DNA of 64,000 nt from Haematococcus lacustris (lineage: Eukaryota; Chlorophyta; Chlorophyceae; Chlamydomonadales; Haematococcaceae): NCBI GenBank assembly GCA_030144725.1, contig JASKMD010000026.1, positions 5,217,640 through 5,281,639 of the forward strand, read 5' to 3'. Shown piece after piece: positions 59,264 through 64,000 of the stretch (the stretch's first letter is position 1; every line of letters begins with the position of its first letter). A program made the position numbers and the translations under genes. Under the pieces are notes generated by a model. It was given only the letters and a program-made list of their open reading frames with translations. It did not search any database and was not told where the DNA came from.

Positions 59264-59343
59264 CCATTTGAGCCGGACCACTAGGGATCACTAGCAGCCA
59301 CTAGCGGAAATACTAGGGACCACTAGTGGCCCGGCTCGAATGG
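59264..59343 (-). other. Hairpin with decamer repeats near the 3' end of copy D
   Basis: Arms 59264-59284 and 59323-59343 are 21 bases each and complementary at all but two positions. The internal decamer words ending in ACTAG match copy C (41027-41106). Confidence 0.7.
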
Positions 59344-59484
59344 TGTTAATGGGCTGTGTGGAGTAATCCCAATGCACATGGACATGGCGCATGAGTGCCT
59401 ACCACCTACACTATTGCCTGACCACGAGGGCTATTGTGTAGGGTTGGCATGAAAAACATGAGCTGATTGTATGCTGATGACAGC

Positions 59485-59919
59485 CAGTGATGGGTAATAC
59501 AAGATACGTGTATCGATACCGATACCAAGAATACACGTATCGTATCAAAAAATACAAGTGCCGGCCGGCAAGTTGCGTGGATGCCTTAGAAGCAGCTGCT
59601 GGGTGCTGCCGCAACTAGAGTCCGCGCTAAAGCAATGCCGCGCGAGGCTAAAGCCATCGGCCTGCTCCCGGAGCAGCCGGTCGCATGTGCCGGTGTTACA
59701 TGCAAGAACATCAGAGTTGGGAGGCCCTGACTTTCCGACGTCGCCGTCCTGCCCAGACATCAAGTACAGGCTGCGGGACTGGCTGCGCTGCTCCTAGCTG
59801 CTCCTTTCCCGCGTGACATGTTGCCTCTGTATCGCTGTATTGTATCGATACAAAAAATACACGTTTTTTCTTGTATTTTCTTGTATTTCCTGTATCGATA
59901 CACGTATTACCCATCACTG
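59485..59919. mobile_element. hAT-type MITE with 8-bp target-site duplication
   Basis: A 435-bp insert with inverted ends CAGTGATGGGTAATAC...GTATTACCCATCACTG, subterminal GTATCGATAC-type palindromic repeats and flanking duplications ATGACAGC at 59477-59484 and 59920-59927. Copy C has the uninterrupted site (CTGATGACAACTCAAC), proving insertion after the copies diverged. The inner part may contain a decayed piece of a transposase C-terminus (minus strand), but this is weak. Confidence 0.88.
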
Positions 59920-59962
59920 ATGACAGCTCAACAAAGGGGGGCACACACAGGTGCCTCAACAG

Positions 59963-59993
<31 letters not shown>

Positions 59994-61790
59994 GGCCTTG
60001 GGTGGCTTTGTCTCACAGCCGCTTGTAGCCAGGCCTGGGTACTCCTTGCCCTCGGCTGGAAGAGCTTCCTGCTCTGGCCAATAGCACAGCTCCAGCGGGC
60101 GCCACCTGCTCTCCCCAATGCGCTGCATGTTCAGCGCTGCATTGCAGTCCCTGTCCAGCCACCTGCCTGGCTGTGGTGCTGGCTTTGCCTTGGCAGCCTT
60201 GGTGGGCTGGGTAGGCTCAGCTGCCTCTGGCTCAGCCTTGGTGCGCTTGCCGCGCTTGGTTGGCGGGGGAGTGCTGGGCCCTGGCTCTGAGGCTGCTGGC
60301 TGTATGGCCTCCTGGATGCTGCACGGGGCCTGTGTGGGCTTGCGGGGGGACACTACCGGGCACCACATCAGGCCCCGCACTGGCTGGTCACGCTGCTGGC
60401 TCCAGGCTGGGCGTAGCAGGCGCTGTTCCACCTGCCCTGCTGGGGGCTTCCAGTCTGCACGCCTGGTGGGCTGCTCATGGTCCAGCTCCTCCTCACAGGG
60501 CTCCTGGCCGTTCACTGCTGAGCTGACCCTGGTGGTGCGGTGCTCATCCACTAGCACCACCCTGCCCCGCAGTTGGTCTGAGCCCCTGGGCCTGCACACC
60601 ACCTTGCAGCAGGCCCGCAACACCGCATCAGCACCCCACCCACCCTCATTGCCAATGCTAGCAGCGCCAAAGAAGACCACCAGCTGCTTGGCATGCCCAT
60701 GGCGCTTCATAGACACCTCCGCCATGTCCTCTTCCAACTGCAGCCATGCACACAAGGCACACATGGTGGCTGACATGGTGGCACCAGGTCAGGCATGGCA
60801 CAATCAACTACTCTTTCACTTCATGCCCAACCCACCACCTCTCACTACCATACTCACCCACCCACCCACCCACCCTCACCTTCTTGAAGAACTGCTCCAG
60901 CGCCCGGTCCTGGGCTCCGTACAGCCTCAGCCGCTGCTGTGCCCACTTGCGGTCCAGGTACACCTCCCACACCGCGTCCCAGGTGGCCAGGGTGACAATG
61001 ATGTGCTTCAGGTTGGCCTCCAAGAAGGTGCCAGCTGAGCTTGCTGCTGCCAGGTGCTGGAGGTGGGGCTTGATAGGTGCTAGCAACCGCTCAGTGTCAC
61101 GGCTGGAGTTGTTCAGGCCGCTGGCATGCTTCGCCTGGCCCTTGGTCAGCTTCCACCGGTCCAGCTGGTCAGCTACCAGCTGGCCTGACTCCTGGTCCCA
61201 GGTCAGGCTGCGCTGACTGCCTGGGTGATGCCGGGGTCAATGCCCACCCCAACCTGTGTGGCTGGGTCAAACACATACTCACGCATGGGCCGCTGCTGCT
61301 GCTGCACTAGGGCGGCTGTTGCTGCTGGCCGCAGGGAGTGGGGCAGGAGGAGGGGGGAGGGGGCGCGTGTAGTGGACGCACACGCTGACACCGTCTGTCT
61401 CCACAGTCCTCTCAAACTGAAACCCCTTGTTGCGGAGCTTGCCCATGTTGAACCACCTAGCCCAGTGCTGGCTCAGTGCTGGCTCTGAGGTGAAGGCTTC
61501 ACCTCCTTGGTCAGACGCAGCTGCTTGCACACCCCATGCAGCACCCTGCTGTCCAACTTCATGAAGTGAAGGCCCACCCTGGCAATGGGGTTGAGGCGAA
61601 GGGGGGTGGGCAGGTCAAGGTCCAGGGACCACCCCTACGCTTGCTGCGCTTTGGCTGCCCTGGCACAGGTGGGGTGGGGGGCTGCTGCCACTGCTCTAGC
61701 CACCTGCACACCTGCACTGCATGCCACATGCGGCAGGGCAGGGGCAGGGTGTCTTGCAGGGACCCTTGCTTCTTCATGCCCAACAATGTA

Positions 61791-62611
61791 AGGGCGCGCC
61801 TCTAGCGTAATCCCTTAGTGTCGTCTTAGCTGTCGCGGTTCACCCGAGGCAGCTACAGGACACCGGTCACACGCGTCAGTGTGAGATGGCAGGTTAGGCC
61901 GAGCAGCGTAAGCTGTGAGGAGAACTGGCTCAATTACAGGGGCCCCCGTTCTAAGCCCTAGCCTTCTCACGGTGATGCCTTGTGGCCGACTGTCACAGTG
62001 CCCGCGCTCAAGTGCCCTCGCGGCCGGCTAAGTGTTACACATGGTTCAACCGGTCCAGCGTCGCCTTGACAAGGCTGCACGCTGCATTTGGTTTCCGACC
62101 GATAACCCAATTTATGTAAGCACTCCGCCTCGACCACATCAAAAATGGTTCAAAGCGCACGGCTTGAATACACAGTCACCGCAGAGGATGAGGCTCTCGC
62201 TAGGCGCTATAGGATGCAACCCATTAGGCGTGGTCCTACCGCTTCACCAACCCCCGAGGCGGTCGCAACTAGGGAAGCAAAGGAAGCGACGATGGAAATC
62301 GGTCCTAGAGACGCTGCCATTGCCATGCCGTGCAGCAGGAGGATAGGGACTTGTAGACCCACCTGCAAGTTGAGGGACAGCGTCCTGCAGAACGGCAGAC
62401 TAGGGTGGGCAGGCTGACGAGCAGAGAAGCGACCCATATCAAACAGGCTCGCTACAGTGGTGCGCTATTGCATAGCTGGTAACATAGAGGGCTAAGGAGA
62501 CCCGAACGGGGCCGCGTAGCTGGGATTAGCAGCTGGATTTACCCTAGTAGCGACTGCGGCCTGGTTGGCCTCAACGGCAGCGAGCTAAGCTCGAACAACA
62601 TCTTGTGTGTC
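61791..62611. other. Unassigned sequence between copy D and the copia frame
   Basis: No gene seen. It could contain the 3' part of the copia-derived element: the minus strand shows short open stretches after the gag-protease stop but no integrase motif. Confidence 0.45.
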
Positions 62612-64000
62612 CTAGCGAGCCCGGAGAGCGGCTTGGAGTTCGATGGTGGTGTCCCGGTCGTCCTCCTCATCCTCGATTTCCCCGTGTATCATAGGGGTCA
62701 TAAAATAGGGGTGCATATCATAGGGGTCAGCTGGCAGAGGTACTGCAGCTAGGATAAAGCTGCTTCTGAACTTGCGCGCCTTGACTCTGAGTCTAGTGTC
62801 TCTTATAATGCACTGGTCGTCTGTAAATGTGAAGCTGGCCCCATCATCTGTGGCAGCTGAAACAGAAATGAAGCTGTGCCTGCTGGCTGGGACATGCAGT
62901 GCCTTGCTGAGCTGCCATGGGCCACGCTGAGTGTTTAGCCAAACAGTGCCCTGACCTACAGCATAGATGACGTGCCCATCAGCTGCCAGTCTGACTGCCT
63001 TGTGCTCGTCTGGCCTGAAGGCTGTATAGCTGCTGAAGTGCTCCCTGTCTGTGATCATATGCTGTGATGCTCCTGAGTCAATGTAAAAAGGCTCGTACAG
63101 ATCTGTGTTGTAGGTCTGCAGAGGCATCAGGTAATCATCATCTGCGTTAGCTGTGAACAGGTCATATGTGTCAGAGGGATCAATTGCGGCTGGCCTGCCT
63201 GGGGTCTGAGCACGACCTCTAGCTGGGACGCTAGTTCTGCGCGGGCTGCCCCCCCTGGCTGGACTGGCACCTCTGGCTGGGCTGGTGCCCCTGCCTGGGC
63301 TGGATCTTTGGCCTGGGCTGGGACTTCTGACAGAGCTGATTCGCTGTCCTGCCAGACGCTGACGTATGTGCTTGTCAAAAGTGAAGCATTCAGCCATGAT
63401 GTGCCCTGTCTTGTTGCAGTAGTGGCACAGAGCATCTGCATGCTGATTCTGCCTGCTGCTGCTGCTGCCATGCTCACTGGATCTGGTCGGAGAGGTCTGC
63501 CTGGGTCCCAGGCTTCTGCCCCTACCCCTACCTCCCCCCCCGCCTGAGCTACCCGGTCCCCGTGAGGATGAGGAGGAGAAGGCAAAGAGGGATGAGGGAG
63601 ATGAGGCATGCTCCTGCTGCTGTTCCAGCAGCAGATCAGCTTCGCGAAATTGCATGACACGCTTCACACGGCTGAGTGTCAGCCCTGCAGGGCCGGTCTG
63701 CTCATACCGCAGTTGCAAAGCTGAGGGTTTGTAGTCCGAGGTGAGATTGGCGATGACTGTGAGAACGATGTTGGATTCTGAGATGCTGCAGTTGCACGCC
63801 TCGAGATCTGACTTGAGTTGATAGATGCGGCTGAAAAAATTGGCGACTGTCTCATCAGGCTGCATACGCATCAAGCTGAGTCGCTGCTGCAGCTGCGTCT
63901 GTCTGGCTACGGAGATCTGAGTGAACTCGCTTTCAAGACTGGCCCAAGCCTCTTTGGCAGAGGCTGCGTCATGGACGAGCTGTAGATAGGGTCTGGACGT
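62612..64000 (-). mobile_element. Ty1/copia retrotransposon gag-protease frame (partial, extends past the right edge)
   Basis: One uninterrupted frame of at least 462 codons, still open at the right edge. The gag part has KEAWASLESEF and MRMQPDETVANFFSRIYQLK. A CCHC zinc knuckle, CHYCNKTGHIMAEC, lies at about 63387-63430. An Arg/Ser/Pro-rich spacer follows, then the aspartic protease core DSGASQHM (about 63057-63084) and a LHVPASRHSFISV segment typical of the copia gag/pre-integrase region. The frame stops at 62612 before any integrase zinc finger, so either the element is truncated or the stop is a lesion. No LTR was identified in the window. Confidence 0.88.

Larger units (their letters stand above)
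59236..61790 (-). pseudogene. Fanzor/TnpB-like nuclease, copy D (lineage 2, N-terminally truncated)
   Basis: Reading leftwards: MLGMKKQGSLQDTLPLPCRM at 61786, aligned with HRSLLGLPAEW of copy A, so the N-terminal part is missing. Then VGVGIDPGITQAVSA (RuvC-I Asp codon 61236-61238), a frame change near 61205-61220, RWKLTKGQAKHASG, ALEQFFKK, a 142-bp GT-AG intron (60879..60738), and an open exon from 60737 to 59928. That exon has LVVFFGAASIGNEGGWGAD, VVLVDEHRTTRVSSAV (Glu codon 60543-60545), a Lys/Pro linker, WLDRDCNAALNMQRI (Asp codon 60147-60149), RPLELCYW and a polyglutamine tail. The zinc-ribbon cysteines are largely replaced. This is the best-preserved catalytic half in the window. The 3' noncoding part holds a hairpin and is split by a MITE. 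Confidence 0.75.

Noticed and set aside
59545..59763. Possible hAT transposase remnant inside the MITE
   Set aside because: Only a loose resemblance to the hAT C-terminal dimerisation region split over two frames. Too weak to annotate separately.

Overview
The window is nuclear DNA of a eukaryotic green alga, most likely a chlorophyte of the Chlamydomonas/Haematococcus kind. It is GC-rich and full of CAG/CTG runs and G- or C-rich minisatellites. Short exons are separated by GTGAGT...CTGCAG introns, and the gene set combines chloroplast proteins (TIC22, KEA3), mitochondrial ETF-alpha and plant-type HUB/BRE1 and eIF4B. Species identification is an inference. Gene models were rebuilt by hand from exon homology and splice phase, so outer exons are less certain than inner ones. 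Layout: 1-5.3 kb holds a nearly full-length but broken Fanzor/TnpB-like element on the minus strand (copy A). 5.8-11.7 kb (-) is a BRE1/HUB H2B ubiquitin ligase, divergent from TIC22 (11.8-14.5 kb, +). KEA3 K+/H+ antiporter spans 15.4-24.5 kb (+). 25.1-27.1 kb is Fanzor-like copy B. ODR4 lies at 27.3-32.6 kb (+), and a coiled-coil/kelch/FN3 protein at 33.3-40.6 kb (+). 41.0-43.4 kb (-) is copy C. TBCA is at 44.7-45.2 kb (+), the truncated copy E at 45.9-46.7 kb, ETFA at 46.9-51.6 kb (+), the copy F relic at 51.9 kb and eIF4B at 52.5-55.6 kb (+). 55.6-59.2 kb has no recognisable gene. 59.2-61.8 kb (-) is copy D, interrupted in its 3' region by a hAT-type MITE. 62.6-64.0 kb (-) is a Ty1/copia gag-protease reading frame running off the right edge. 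The host genes are unrelated housekeeping genes and show no sign of a joint pathway. The most unusual content is the Fanzor-like family: six copies or fragments in two lineages, plus a detached 3' end at 14.9 kb. They have a RuvC-I DPG motif, a VDE(F/H)RT(S/T) motif and a RuvC-III DRD.N motif, a degenerate zinc ribbon, and in one lineage a separate N-terminal exon rich in Lys and Arg. In copy A one intron is, except for four bases at each end, a 1150-bp pentanucleotide array. The array sits at an intron position that the other lineage also has. Lineage 2 keeps a long hairpin with decamer repeats near its 3' end, which could be a terminus or a guide-RNA scaffold. Four host introns need GC-AG splice sites, and several host introns are filled by tandem arrays. 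Every Fanzor-like copy here carries inactivating lesions, so this window shows relics rather than a working nuclease.
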